In this document: positions 14,201-25,245 of the stretch, piece after piece
How positions within the stretch are numbered: position 1 is the stretch's first letter
Layout of the letters: each line of letters begins with the position of its first letter
NCBI RefSeq assembly: GCF_000003815.2
Contig: NC_049981.1
Span: 12,555,625 to 12,619,624, forward strand
DNA: 64,000 bases
Origin: Branchiostoma floridae
Taxonomy: Eukaryota > Chordata > Leptocardii > Amphioxiformes > Branchiostomatidae
Direction: 5' to 3'
Program-made: the position numbers and the translations under genes
The notes under the pieces: generated by a model
Database searches by the model: none
Seen by the model: only the letters and a program-made list of their open reading frames with translations
What the model was told of the DNA's origin: nothing

Positions 14201-17104
14201 CTCCAAGTCATGTGTGACAAATCTTGTTCATCTCATGCCTCTAAACTGATGTGTATTGCTGAACATCAGTGATACGGGCTGTGAAATATGGATACAAATG
14301 GTGCTGAACACCATCCACACACAGTTGAACACATCTAATATGATCTATCCTTGGTGCTGAACACCATCCACACGCAGATGAACATGCCTGTTCTTGGTAC
14401 TGAACACCATCTACACACAGGTGAACACATCTGTCTTTGCTGCTGAACACAATGAATACATAGGTGAACATGTCTGTCCCCGGTGTTGAACTCTATACAC
14501 ACTCATCCTTGTTGTTGAACACCACACACACATAGTTAAACACACCTGTCCCTGGTGCTAAACACTATCCACATATGTAAATGCCTGTCCCTGGTACTAA
14601 ACACTCTCCACACACAGGTAAATATGCCTGTCCTTGGTGCTGAATGGTATCCATACACATGCAAACACTGTTCACACACCAGTTCAGCAATTTAGATTTT
14701 TACCCTTTTGTTGCAGTCTGGAGCTTGCCAAGAAGCTACAAGAAGAAGAAGATGCTAGAGCACAGCAGTTGTATGCTCAGCAGTTACAACAACAACAGCA
14801 GCAGCAGCAGCGACAACAACAACAACAACAACAAGCTGCCGGTGCTGCCCAGCCCCAACCCCTTCCCCCCCAGGCCCAGCCCATACCCGCCGGACAACCA
14901 CCCAGGAAGAAAGAGGTAAGTTTTTACCTCAAAGAAAATAGAACAACTGGAGGGTGTAGTTAATTCTTCTATGTAGAGCCTTGCATGCAGCCAGTGCAAT
15001 ATACCTTGAGATGCTGCTAATTCGGACAGAGGCCACACCTATTTAACTGATTTAATTTGTTGGTTCTTGGATTTTTTTTTAAATTTCAAGAAACCTTTAA
15101 CTGGCCATGAGAACTAGGTTTGTGCCTTGGTGCACTCAGTTTTACTTGGTGAATACAGTCATATTCAAGTTTACCTCCCTTCTCTATAGCTTTATTATGT
15201 CCTCTTTATATTTTCACGTATAGAAATCCGAGAAACAACAAATTAAATTAGTATGGCCAGAAGTTTCCATTTTTGTGGGTATAACTTCTAACCAGCTGTC
15301 AGCCAATCTGGTCATCAGCTTTACCTGAAGAAAATGTTAAGGCGATTCTCTGATTGGCTGACTGCTGGCTACAGGCTGCATCCACAAGTGGAAACCTCAG
15401 CCTGGTTTAGCAGAGCCTCCCTAAGGTCTGTTGTGTTGGTTGCAGGTGTGTAGGGGAAGGCATTTGAGGAAGGCATTTGTCAAATGAATGCAAAGTCCAA
15501 GGAATTAACTCTTACCTTGACCCTCTTAGTACCAAGGAAACCTATGGTACCAAATTTGTATTGTAATTAGGCAGCACCAAGTACATCAAGTTGTTAATGC
15601 TTCTATTTGATAATACATAGAGAGATTGATATAAAACAAAGGTTTCAAATTCATCAATTCATAATTGTTGTGCATGGATTATCCTAAGCCTAAGATATGG
15701 CTGATATAAGTGATAAGACAAGCCCCCCAAGTCATGTAAATCGGGTATCTCACTGAAGCTGCGGACGTTGGTGGCACTGCTAAGTCCTACATTGATTTGA
15801 CTTACTAGTACTCTTGACTCTATAATGTGAATATCGTACAAAATGTTTGACTTAAAAGGCAACAAAACAAAGCGTAAAAACATTTTTTTAAATCATGAAT
15901 GAGCTCACCGGTCAAATCACTTGGATGCAGTGATGCCACCAATATGCTGCAGGTTGGTTTGGCATTAATGCCGCACCGTTAAGTCATTAGTTCGACATAT
16001 TTTGAAGTGATTGCGGCATCAATATTGCCCCCTCCCCCCAAACTCTTTCTGTCTCTCTCCCCCCCCCCCCCCTTCTGACCACTCTTGTGGCTGTACTATT
16101 CACTCCCCCCTCCAGGCACCGTCACAACCTAAACCTCCGACCCCCCCTCAACCATCTCAGCCGGTCTCCACAGGGGGGCAACCCCCTGCTGCACCCAAGA
16201 AGAAAGAGGTACGGCATGCCTGCATGCGTACATCAAGAAAAAATGGCTGCACACCCCTCCCCCTTTCTTGCTGTTGCAGAGTGCCTTTTGTAGGCGACCA
16301 ACTCAAACTGGATCTTCTGTAGTTGTTGAGAATTGTTGTGCTATTTTTCTTTCAATGACTAGAAATTTACACACAGGGAAAACTTACAAACAAGAGTTCT
16401 CCATTTGGCACACACACGTTTGGCAACTATGATTTTTGCATGTAATTTCAGGTATAAAAATACTGGAGCCTCTTGGCCTTCAGTATGAAATTTTAGTCTA
16501 AGAGTAACTTTGCTCGGATTTTTTTTGCAGGCCTGTCTTCACTTGTTGCATGTCACATCTGCTTGTTTTCTCTCAACTTCATTATTACCTTTGTCCAAGG
16601 GCCCTTTCATGCTTTGTGCATATAGTCAAGTGCATATAAGTAGCTTATTGACAGTTTTTTTACTTAAAGTTTGCAGGAAATATTTTTTTCAATTTGACCT
16701 ATCATTGTGAAGACTGTTTATCAATTTAAAAAAAAAAAAAAGATTTTTCGGCCAAGAACTTATGTCAATACTCATGCATACATGAGTGCACAAAGTGTGA
16801 ATGGGTCTTGAGTAACTGTTGCTTTATACCTAGAGATAAGGGGCTATATAAGGCATTGCAATTAAAGGTGTTTAGCATGTGTTTATTGTGGGAAGAAGGA
16901 AAATAAGATTTTTGTATCCTATGATTAGTCAGTTTTTCAGGATCACATGGTGTGTTCTTGGGGATTATTCTATGTATGAAAAGTGGATTCACTACACTAA
17001 TGAAAGGATCAAGCTTCATCTTTACCAGATAATTGGTCTAATGTGTACATTTGTATTCATTTGTGCCTTTTCTTCACTTGCAGGATAAATGTACGATTCT
17101 ATGA
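8298..17104 (+). CDS. MINDY2: MINDY-1/2 family K48-ubiquitin deubiquitinase
   Basis: Cysteine protease that trims K48-linked polyubiquitin. Exons: 8298-9066, 9673-9858, 11659-11799, 12331-12473, 12840-12921, 13489-13682 (or 13586), 14104-14177, 14717-14915, 16116-16208, 17084-17104; together 633 (or 601) residues. The start is the ATG in GCCATGG at 8298, the first in frame. Residues 1-200 are acidic and low in complexity. The catalytic core follows: TQNENGPCPLLAL gives Gln217 and Cys223, and FFRNNHFSTMF gives His405. The Cys-His spacing of 182 equals that of human MINDY-1 (137/319). DLELAKKLQEEEDARAQQL is a ubiquitin-binding MIU helix, followed by a polyglutamine tract. The last exon encodes DKCTIL, a CaaX-like end. 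Vertebrate MINDY1 and MINDY2 probably share one such ancestor, so the symbol is approximate. Confidence 0.93.
9908..10134 (+). mobile_element. tRNA-headed SINE in MINDY intron 2
   Basis: The head has an A-box-like CTGTAGCTCAAG and a B-box GGTTCAAACCT, about the tRNA distance apart. The body continues with GGAAGGGACGTAAAA, a body motif of marine-invertebrate SINEs. No target duplication was resolved. Confidence 0.55.
14255..14665 (+). repeat. Minisatellite of about 44 bp, MINDY intron 7
   Basis: About nine diverged copies of a unit like TGGTGCTGAACACCATCCAC followed by ACACAGGTGAACA and TGCCTGTCC. It stops about 50 bases before the MIU exon. One unit in reverse orientation is found at 20195-20245, downstream of the gene. 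Confidence 0.75.
15255..15425. repeat. Dispersed inverted-repeat element, copy 1
   Basis: It contains AACCAGCTGTCAGCCAATC facing GATTCTCTGATTGGCTGAC, and ends in GTGGAAACCTC..TAGCAGAG. A second copy at about 59475-59695 has the same order and the same internal sequence, so this is a mobile or foldback family. Confidence 0.5.
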
Positions 17105-20100
17105 TGGCTGTGCTGCTGAAGAAAAAAAGCCCACCAGTAGTAGACCTGCCACCCCTATTTTGAACTCCAAATGCCCACGATAGGAAAAATCTCCAATACA
17201 AAAATTTGGGTGAACATTTTGTCTGTTTGTTGTAGACATTTTAAGACAAACTTTGATACCCCCAGATGGGTAATGGTGCAGTCCAACCGTAATAATCTGG
17301 AATGGCAGGTGAGGGCCATGGAATTTTGAAAGTAGGGGTGGATCAGGTGTAGTGGAGAAGATGGGAGGCTTTCAGATGACATACTCCACTCTTGCAAGAC
17401 ACATATTTGGGGAAAATGTGCATTCCAATCAGGAACAATGTGGTATGCAGATCATACAATGTACCAAACTGTGCCTCAGTCAAAAGGTTACTCCTGCAGT
17501 GCTGATATACTCCGTTAGGGGGAGCTTCAAACATGCAAGCTTGAAACACCATTTGTGAAAGAAATGTTTTGTACAATCCTAGATTTGTAGTTTTGAAGCA
17601 GTGCTAAACTATAGTGAAACTCACTTTCTGTTGCATTTCCAAACCCATTGTGGAAAAGAAATTTAGAAAGCCCATCTCTATTATAAGCCTACATAATTGT
17701 TGATACAGTGAAAATTGACAAAAATAATAAAATGTTTTTCTTCAAATATTGCTTATTGTCACATTTAACTGACAGTCAAGGACTAAGAATTATTAAAAAA
17801 AAATCTATGAAAAATTATTTAAAATGTTATTTTCAAGCTCTTCTTACCAAAGGCAACAACCCCATATGCTTCTAGCAACATGTCTAAAGTTTACATTGAT
17901 TGTATGACAAGAATTTTATTTGTAGACCATTGCATGCATCAGTATAGCTTGTATAAAGCTAGTCTTTGTCTTTTTGATTTGAAAATGAGTAATATGTTTC
18001 ATGTGTCTAAGTTATTAACAAGAAAGTCCAAATGTTTTCATTTTTTCTATTTTCTAATAGAAAAAAGGGTGAAGTTTCAAGTGTTCATGAAAGGAAGTAT
18101 AGAAGGTGTGACTCACAGTGTAAGATCAAGCAGAGTTATCTCTAAGCTAGTACAGATTTCTTTTGTAATGATCATTTGATTTTTTTTACTTTGCGCACTG
18201 GTAGTTTTTTCTCAACCTTTAAAAAAAATTCAAAATTTAAACTGGGCACTACGCATATTGTTGCAGTACTGAAAATTTGAGATATGTTTTATTTTCAAAT
18301 TTGGCAGTTTTTTTTTCATATTTGAGTAATGCATAGACTAGAATGAATAGATAATGCATTTAGGGTGATTGGGGCAACTTCACTATCAAAAGAGAACAAT
18401 GCAATTTAGTTGAACTGTAGAGATGCTACATTTTGTACCTGCAAAGTCAGATCATTTTACTGTATTTTAATACATCATTCAAAACTTAATGAAATGGTAG
18501 TAGATGAAGTTTAATTCTGATTTCACTTTCTACAGCAATCACTACTGCTTCAGAAACTTTTCTGTCAAATTTCACCAATATTTATTATGGAAGATGTGGC
18601 AATATTAATCACAGCATTAAGTTGCCTCAAGATTATATAGAATATTCGAAATTTGCAATAGGATAAAGATACAGTGTTCAAATATCTTGTTCAGCTGTGA
18701 AATACGATGTCAGAATGTGCAAAGGCATTTTTCAACTTTTTTACAACATTTTTTTTCACCTCTGTGAAGTTAAAGCTAGCATGAAACAGTTTAGCAACAG
18801 GCTATTGCCTAAGAGGTTGTCTAGGTGTCCCCACAGCCCACGCCCTGCACTAAAAAACAACGCCCTGTCTCCAAATTTTATTCCAAAGCCTGTTAGGCAG
18901 TTTGCCATAAATCATAAATAATCATATACAATCTGAGGAAAAATTTTTTTTTAAAATGAGACATGTATCTTACTGCAGTAAAACTTTGTATAGTTTAGGG
19001 CAGTATTCACACCTTTTCTGAGCAAACATACTTGTTAAACAAATGTGTGAAACAAACGTTGTATGAAATGAACTTTCATTAAGTACGATTTTATGACAAA
19101 GAATCAGTTTGCCAGAGGGCTGTAAAAGTTAAAGATGGGTGGATACAATGTTACATATTGTATATGTGTATAGTTTTTTCTCTTATTTTGCATTGTTCTT
19201 TCTCCAACAGAATTTGTACTGTTAGTATGTTGATTCTGCAGTCTTCCTATACTGCCATCCATTGTCAGTTGCATCTTCTGATTGATTCTTCCCATAGCAA
19301 CTCAAGTGCAGTATGCCTGATTGACCAAAGAAAACCCTTGACATATACACCAATGAAAGCCTGTAACATGCCTATACCCCTTCTACATGGGATTTCAAGG
19401 ACAAAGGCTTCATATTGTCTGAAAATGCTTGTTCGTCATGACATGTACATCTGTAGTTGTCTGCTTTACAGCTATCATGCAATGTAGTTATCTATGCTAC
19501 TACTTAATTTGTATTGATCTTTGTATGTATTTTGTTTGTGCTAATACCTTTAGTGGTACCAAATTTTTGCTTGATAAAACTTGTTAAAGGTGGTAGTAAA
19601 TTTCCGTGCAGTGTGTTTGTTACTCGGTTTTGGGTTTAGCAAAGAAGTTTTGGGAAAAGAAAATACCTCTATTCAATAGTGGCTAGTTCCATTTGTCCTT
19701 CTGCTATATGGGATAGGTAGACAGGCCCACTTAGTAATTAGGGTTGTGGAGAGTGGATTATTTTCTGTATTTATTACTTTCTAAATTTTGGAAGGAGTAG
19801 ACATAAAAGAAACAGAATTTTTTTAGTTAATGATACATACTAGTAGTTGATAAATTAAGTTTTTTTGTGGATAGAAAGGTTAAAGATATGAAACAGTTAA
19901 GTTGAGCTGTTCTTTGTATTTTGGTTACCGCACAATTGCTTTGCAATGCACATGTATATTAACTTCCGTTTCTTTACAATGTCTGTCAAACCACTTTAAA
20001 GTGAGATCTTATGTGTTGTCAGAAGATGTGCAGTACACTTAATAAACTTTTCAACTGGTTTCAAGGACAAAATATGAGTAGAGGTTGTACTTTGTAGCTT

Positions 20101-20536
20101 GCATTCGTCAAAGTGTGTGTCCATTTAACGTTAGTTATGTTAATGCAATAGACTAATTTGGTTGCTGGAGAAATAGTGCGTGTGTGCGTTGGATATGGTG
20201 TTCAGCACCAAGGACAGGTATGTTTGCTTCTCTTTGTGTGTGGAAGAATGGTAAATTTTTTTCCTTGAAGACCAGTTTTTGTGTCTGCAGGCATGTGCAT
20301 GAATGTAGTTTGAAACTGTGGTCGGATACTTAATTGTTAACTCAACAAGAAGAGAGTGCAGAAAACAAATGTGATACGAATTCAATGTTGTTAAAAAAAT
20401 AGCATTGTTATAAGTGACACCCATATTTTACTATACATGATACCTAGTGTCGTCACGCCAATCATTATACACTAAATTTAGTGCATTTAGTAATGCATTG
20501 CATCTAGACCTTTTTGTTTACATCCGGGTATCATAA
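17105..20536 (+). other. MINDY 3' UTR and intergenic region
   Basis: AT-rich non-coding sequence. Candidate polyadenylation signals AATAAA lie at 17726 and 20041. Which one ends the transcript cannot be told from sequence. Open frames at 17880, 18697 and 19158 have no protein signature. Confidence 0.5.
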
Positions 20537-20578
20537 TGACGTCACTGTTAGGATGTCGGCCATCTTGGTGTTTTATAA
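20537..20578 (+). promoter_or_regulatory. CRE and YY1-type motifs upstream of the THAP gene
   Basis: A perfect TGACGTCA (20537-20544) is followed by GGCCATCTTGG (20568-20578), the reverse of a YY1 site. Both lie 220-265 bases before the start codon, inside a CpG-rich stretch. This is a plausible housekeeping-type promoter. Confidence 0.45.
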
Positions 20579-20800
20579 ATATCTGTCTGAGACGTGCTTT
20601 CTACGACATAGACGCGCCTATTTCTGTCCTATGTAGCTACACTTCCTTCACCACAGTATAACCTATACAGTATAGCATATGTGTCCATGGCGTTTAATCG
20701 TAGCGTCTCCGTTCATTAGTAGCTCAGCAAGCAACGCGTACGTCTGCGAGGCAAAACAAGAAAATTTAAGTGGGGAGGGGGGCCAAACCCCGATGCCATC

Positions 20801-23463
20801 ATGCCGTGTGTTGTTTGCAAAAACTACAACTCAAAGACGAAGGGCCAAGGAATAAGCTACCACCAGTTTCCCCGGGACGAAGGCAGGCTGCAGAAATGGT
20901 TATCGGCCGTCGAGTCCCACTTACGGCCGCCTTGGACGGTAGACAGGATTCGCCAAAAATTTACCAGTCGGCCCGGAGCGGAGGTGTGCTCTCTGCACTT
21001 CTCTGCAAGCTGTTGTATCGACAATCCGAGGACTAAACTCGTTGCGTACAAGGTTCCTATAAAGGTGCTATTGAAGGGTGCTGTACCCACCATATTCGGA
21101 GAGGAGAAACCGGCGGAGTCGCCGAGTTGCCAGAGTGAAAATCTAGCCCGAAAGCAGGTAACGTTAACGTTGCTGTTGCAAGTCATATAAAACAATAGAA
21201 CAGTTAAAATTTGTGGATTTTTTTTTTATTTATTTTGATAATCCGTCCATTCATTACTCAGTTGCCGTCTGTATGTTATACTAGTATGTATTCAAAATGT
21301 AATTATCTACACGTGTAATAAATAATGTGGACATGAACACAAAATGTTTAAAAAGATTAATTATATTGACCACCATTCACGTTTGATACTCATTTGGTAA
21401 ATGATAAGCAAAACAAATACTGGAAGTTTTCGAAATGATGGCAATAATCCATCAGAGGAGTTTGGGCCATGAAGTAACACATATTTTACAAAATTGTTTT
21501 CAGCAATTACACGACTGGGTATCCAAGTAACACTAGTGATACAATAATCAATATAGATATTGAATCATCCATTCAGTCATTCATTTCTTTTTGTTCTGTT
21601 AGCTCATCCCAGAGAAAACACAGTCCATGGAGCCTCAACTGTCTGACCCCAGCAGCACATATGAGTTACAGTCTTTACAGTCTAGGCCAATCAGCACACC
21701 AGAACCACAGTCAACTAGCATGCCCGAAATGTTTACCGGACCAATCAGCAGACCCGAAATATTGGCTGGGCCAATCAGCACACCTGAACCAAAGTCTGGG
21801 CCAATTAGTAGGCTTGAACCACAGCCTGGATCAATTAGCAGACCCGAGCCACAGTCTGGGCCAATCAGCAGGCTTGAACCACAGCCTGGACCAATCAGCA
21901 GACCTGAACCCCAACCTGGACCAATCATCCAACTCAGGCCAGAGAGTGGATCAAAAAGCACACTTGAACCACAGCCTGGACCAATCAGAAGGAGTGAACA
22001 ACAGAGTGGACCAAGCAGCGCATCTGTACAACTTACTGGACCAATCAGTACACCCGAAACACAGTCTGGACCAATCAGCAGAATCAATTGCAAGCCTCAG
22101 GCTGGACAAAGCAGTCTTGTAATACAGACCGGCCCAGTCATTAATAGACTTAAACCACAGACTAGACCAATGAGCACATCTAAACCACAAATTGGACCAA
22201 TCAACAAAATTGAACCACAAAATGGACCATTCTGCAAGTCTGAACCACTGTCTGGACCAAGCAGCAGCCTTCAACAACAGCCTGCACCAATCAAAACACC
22301 CAAACCAAAGTTAGGACCAATCAGCACACTTCAGCCACAGACTGGCCCAATCAGCACACCTGAACCACAACCCATGGACACTAACTCAGACTGCATTGTG
22401 TTTCCAGTGGGACCTAAAATCTCTGTTCTTGCCATGTAAGTGCCTAATTTTACTGTGTTCTTCTTTCTTATCATTTAAACATCATACTGTAATAATATAC
22501 AGACATACATTGTACAAGCACAAGTATAGATCTATTAATAATCTGAACAAAGGAGAACAATATTTACTACACATTCCTGCATCAACTTTTCAAAAAATTA
22601 AATTGTTAACAAAATACAGAATACAGGAATACTTTCATCACCATGACGTCAGATCGAAAATTCTATGTCCTTTATCAGCTACCGACTCAAAAAAGAGGTT
22701 GCAGGTTTTTGCTAGGATCAGTCAGGATACCAGGTGAGGAGTCAGGTTACCAGAAACATAACATTTTTTCTTAGGCCCTATGTATGAAGAAAGGCAGTGT
22801 GTTACCATAATGTAATACTACTGGATGAATTACAAATTGTAGTTTGCTGACTATAGTCTGACATTGCTGACCTGCTCTGTCCACAGTAAGATGGATAGTC
22901 CCACCATGCAAGCGGACATCAAGCCTTTCCAGTGCCAGCACTGTGACTTCACAACAGTACTGAAGAAGGACCTAGATGCACACATGGTACAGCACGTCTT
23001 CGATAAAGCCTTCAAGTGTGGGATCTGCGGCCACTTGGCGGCATTCCGAAGTGCCCTGAGAAAGCACATGTTCGTACACACGAGAGAGAAACCCTACAAG
23101 TGTGAACGCTGCGACTATTCAGCAGTCAGTAGGAGGGATCTGGAACTGCACACAGATCATCAACACACAGGGGAGAAGCAGTACAAGTGTAACATATGCG
23201 AATATTCAACTGCTCGGAAACACAACTTAAACCAACACATGAACCAACACATTAGTGACAAACCCTTCATGTGTGGGGAGTGTGGGTTCAGGACAAACTA
23301 CAAGTGCTCGCTGGAAAAGCACATGAACGTTCACGTCTGCAATCTGGAGAAGCCCCATAAGTGTAAACAGTGCAGTTATGGTGGTTTCAGTAAGAAGAAC
23401 TTAGAGAGACATACACGAAACCGTCATGCAAAGAATGTGAAAAATAAATGTGAGAGTAGATGA
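20801..23463 (+). CDS. THAP-domain, repeat-array, six-C2H2-finger protein (copy A)
   Basis: Predicted nuclear DNA-binding protein of 588 residues. Exons: 20801-21157, 21603-22435, 22887-23463; phases agree and the sum is a multiple of three. Exon 1 is one THAP domain: MPCVVC start, the tryptophan in KWLSAVE, the VCSLHF zinc-ligand block and a closing AVPTIF. Exon 2 is a run of about 24 diverged 10-residue units (GPISRPEPQ type). Exon 3 encodes six fingers, each C-x2-C-x12-H-x3-5-H, starting FQCQHC, FKCGIC, YKCERC, YKCNIC, FMCGEC and HKCKQC, with a basic end. All zinc ligands are present. I do not recognise a named orthologue. A THAP joined to a finger array is a plausible transposon-derived regulator, but the target is unknown. 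Confidence 0.85.
21675..22370 (+). repeat. 30-bp coding repeat array (copy A)
   Basis: Unit close to GGACCAATCAGCAGACCTGA plus ACCACAGCCT, in frame, encoding GPISRPEPQP variants. Several other frames, including antisense, stay open through the array because the unit is a multiple of three. Those frames are shadows. Confidence 0.9.
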
Positions 23464-23485
23464 TATAAATGGTCCCAGCTCATGT

Positions 23486-23702
23486 AAGGGCGCAGTCACA
23501 TAGGTCGTGTGGTCGTTGTACAATTTTGATGCCATGGGATTTTCAAGTGGCCTGTGACAGGACCAAGCATCAACAAGGATCCAAAACAGCCTTTTGTGTA
23601 CCAAGACAGTTGAACTTTGCAGGAGACGTACATTTTTGTCTTCCAAAATGCCTGAAGTTAGTGATCGTACCGTGATTGCACGATCTATGTGTTCATGCCC
23701 TA
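23486..23702. mobile_element. PIF/Harbinger-like MITE, copy A
   Basis: About 217 bp flanked by TAA on both sides. The imperfect terminal inverted repeats start GGGCGCAGTCACATAGGTCG and end ..CGATCTATGTGTTCATGCCC. A 3-bp TAA/TTA target duplication is typical of PIF/Harbinger elements. Matching copies are at 29352-29569 and 35599-35815. Confidence 0.7.
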
Positions 23703-24900
23703 AGAGTAAGACAGGCACCAGCTAAAAGGACATGTAAAACAACCTTAGCAATTATATGGTTGAAGAGAACATGTGGCATAATTAGCTGCATGCCAATTTT
23801 AGTGACACCCACCGGTCCCCGCTCTCCATAGCCCTGTGGCAATATCCTAGCTAATGAAATAGTCTTTTGAAACTGTTTGATCATGTTAAGTGTTGTTTAA
23901 AACGTGTGAACCGTCAAATCTAACATACATTGTAAGGCTCATTTGTGATATTAGCGAATCCATTACAACAACTTCATTACAGAATTGAAACTCAAACACG
24001 AACCTAATTTCAACTTCATTCCCCATGGTGCTTTATCCCTCTCCCTCCCTCCTGCCCTCTCTTTCTCTCTCTCTCCATCTATCTATCTCTCTCGCAATAG
24101 AGTGCCATCTGAATTTGGGGACAGGTTTTCGTCCCATCTTTGTCTGGGTCAGTTGGCAAAGTAGCAAAGGACCTTATCTTCGGTGACCTTTGTGTCAAAC
24201 AATCTGGGGGCGTTTGTCAAAGAACGGGAACATCTCAATTTTTTTTCCGAGAATATTACCGCATAGTCGCAAGGGTCCGGGTTATTTTTATAGACAGAAA
24301 AATTTTGACGGACACCCACACTTCCGACATTTCAACACGGAGACTGATCTTGCACAATTAATCACTCAGACCATCCTAGGACTATTCACCGACCATAGTC
24401 GGATTGCAGCTGGCACAAGTTACAATTAAGAACATGAAGCAATGGATGTTAACTGATCACCAGTTTGATCACCAGTTTTTGTACTCTCCGCACTATCTCC
24501 GCATTGAACACTGTATCAAAGAAACGAAACAACAAAAGACCGCATTTTGCCTACTAGTATACAAGGACGTTATATCACGTCCTTGTAGTATACAAACGAC
24601 TCTGGCATGTAAGTTAATAGAGAAATTAAAGGGCTCGATCAATTCTGTTATATATTTAGCAGAAATGGAGTCTTATGAGGATGAGAGAGTATTCTTAGAC
24701 CAATCGATCTCAGACGATTTGTCTAAAATCGAAGAACGGAAGAGTTACTTGATACTATCTTTACATAGCAGAACCAGTCAATCCACATATAGGCATGAGG
24801 AGGACACGCCCACAAACATAAAGATTACATCACATGAAAGACAACGGATTTACATCAATTTAACATAATTATAGTGCGTTGACAGGTACTAGTATTTAAC
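23703..24900 (+). other. Non-coding part of copy A with a doubtful 465-base open frame
   Basis: Contains a CT-rich simple repeat (24035-24095) and an open frame at 24404-24868 that has no ATG at its beginning. Copy B differs in this frame at seven positions, six of which change the residue, and copy C breaks the frame. That pattern argues against a protein. A perfect 11-base inverted repeat (TACAAGGACGT, 6-base loop) lies at 24560-24587. Confidence 0.6.
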
Positions 24901-25077
24901 TATAAAGTTTATTGCAAATTCATGCCCGTGGGCTAATTGCAGATAACATGGGAGATTCAGACAAAGTAAAAACAATTTCCCCACTTCCACTCCCGCATTC
25001 CTTTGACAATCCCTCTCTCGACCTGAGAAGAAGAAGGATCTCCCGACTCAAGTCCTGCCGTGATCTCCAGAAACGCA
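24901..25077 (+). promoter_or_regulatory. TATA-like box and leader exon, copy A
   Basis: TATAAAG at 24901 is followed by an ATG at 24948 and a donor CGCA|GTAAGT after 25077. The 130 bases from ATG to donor would encode 43 residues starting MGDSDKVKTISPLPL. Copy B has the same structure ahead of AIF1. No downstream exon is recognisable for copy A before the gap. Confidence 0.5.
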
Positions 25078-25245
25078 GTAAGTAACCGCACAAAAGTCAA
25101 ACATTGGCAGTCGTCAGTTTACATATCTGCTTTCAATACATGTGTATTTTGTTAGTACTATATGCATCTTTCGTTGTAGCCAAAATCGGGCCTACTTTAG
25201 TTCTTAGTTCCTCCAACTTGGCTCTAACCATCACTTTTCTACAAA

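Larger units (their letters stand above)
21160..25245 (+). repeat. Duplicated block, copy A
   Basis: From just after the THAP exon to about 25245 the sequence matches 27030-31140 nearly base for base, apart from small indels and repeat-number changes. It covers intron 1, the repeat exon, the finger exon, a MITE, a 465-base open stretch, a TATA-like box and a leader exon. After 25245 copy A diverges, while copies B and C stay alike. Confidence 0.9.

Noticed and set aside
14800-15038. Minus-strand ORF with leucine run
   Set aside because: It is the complement of the CAG/CAA polyglutamine tract of MINDY.
21635-22093. Long antisense and alternative-frame ORFs over the repeat array, and likewise at 27452-27922
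   Set aside because: A 30-bp unit without stops in several frames leaves all of them open. Only the plus frame joins the zinc-finger exon in phase.
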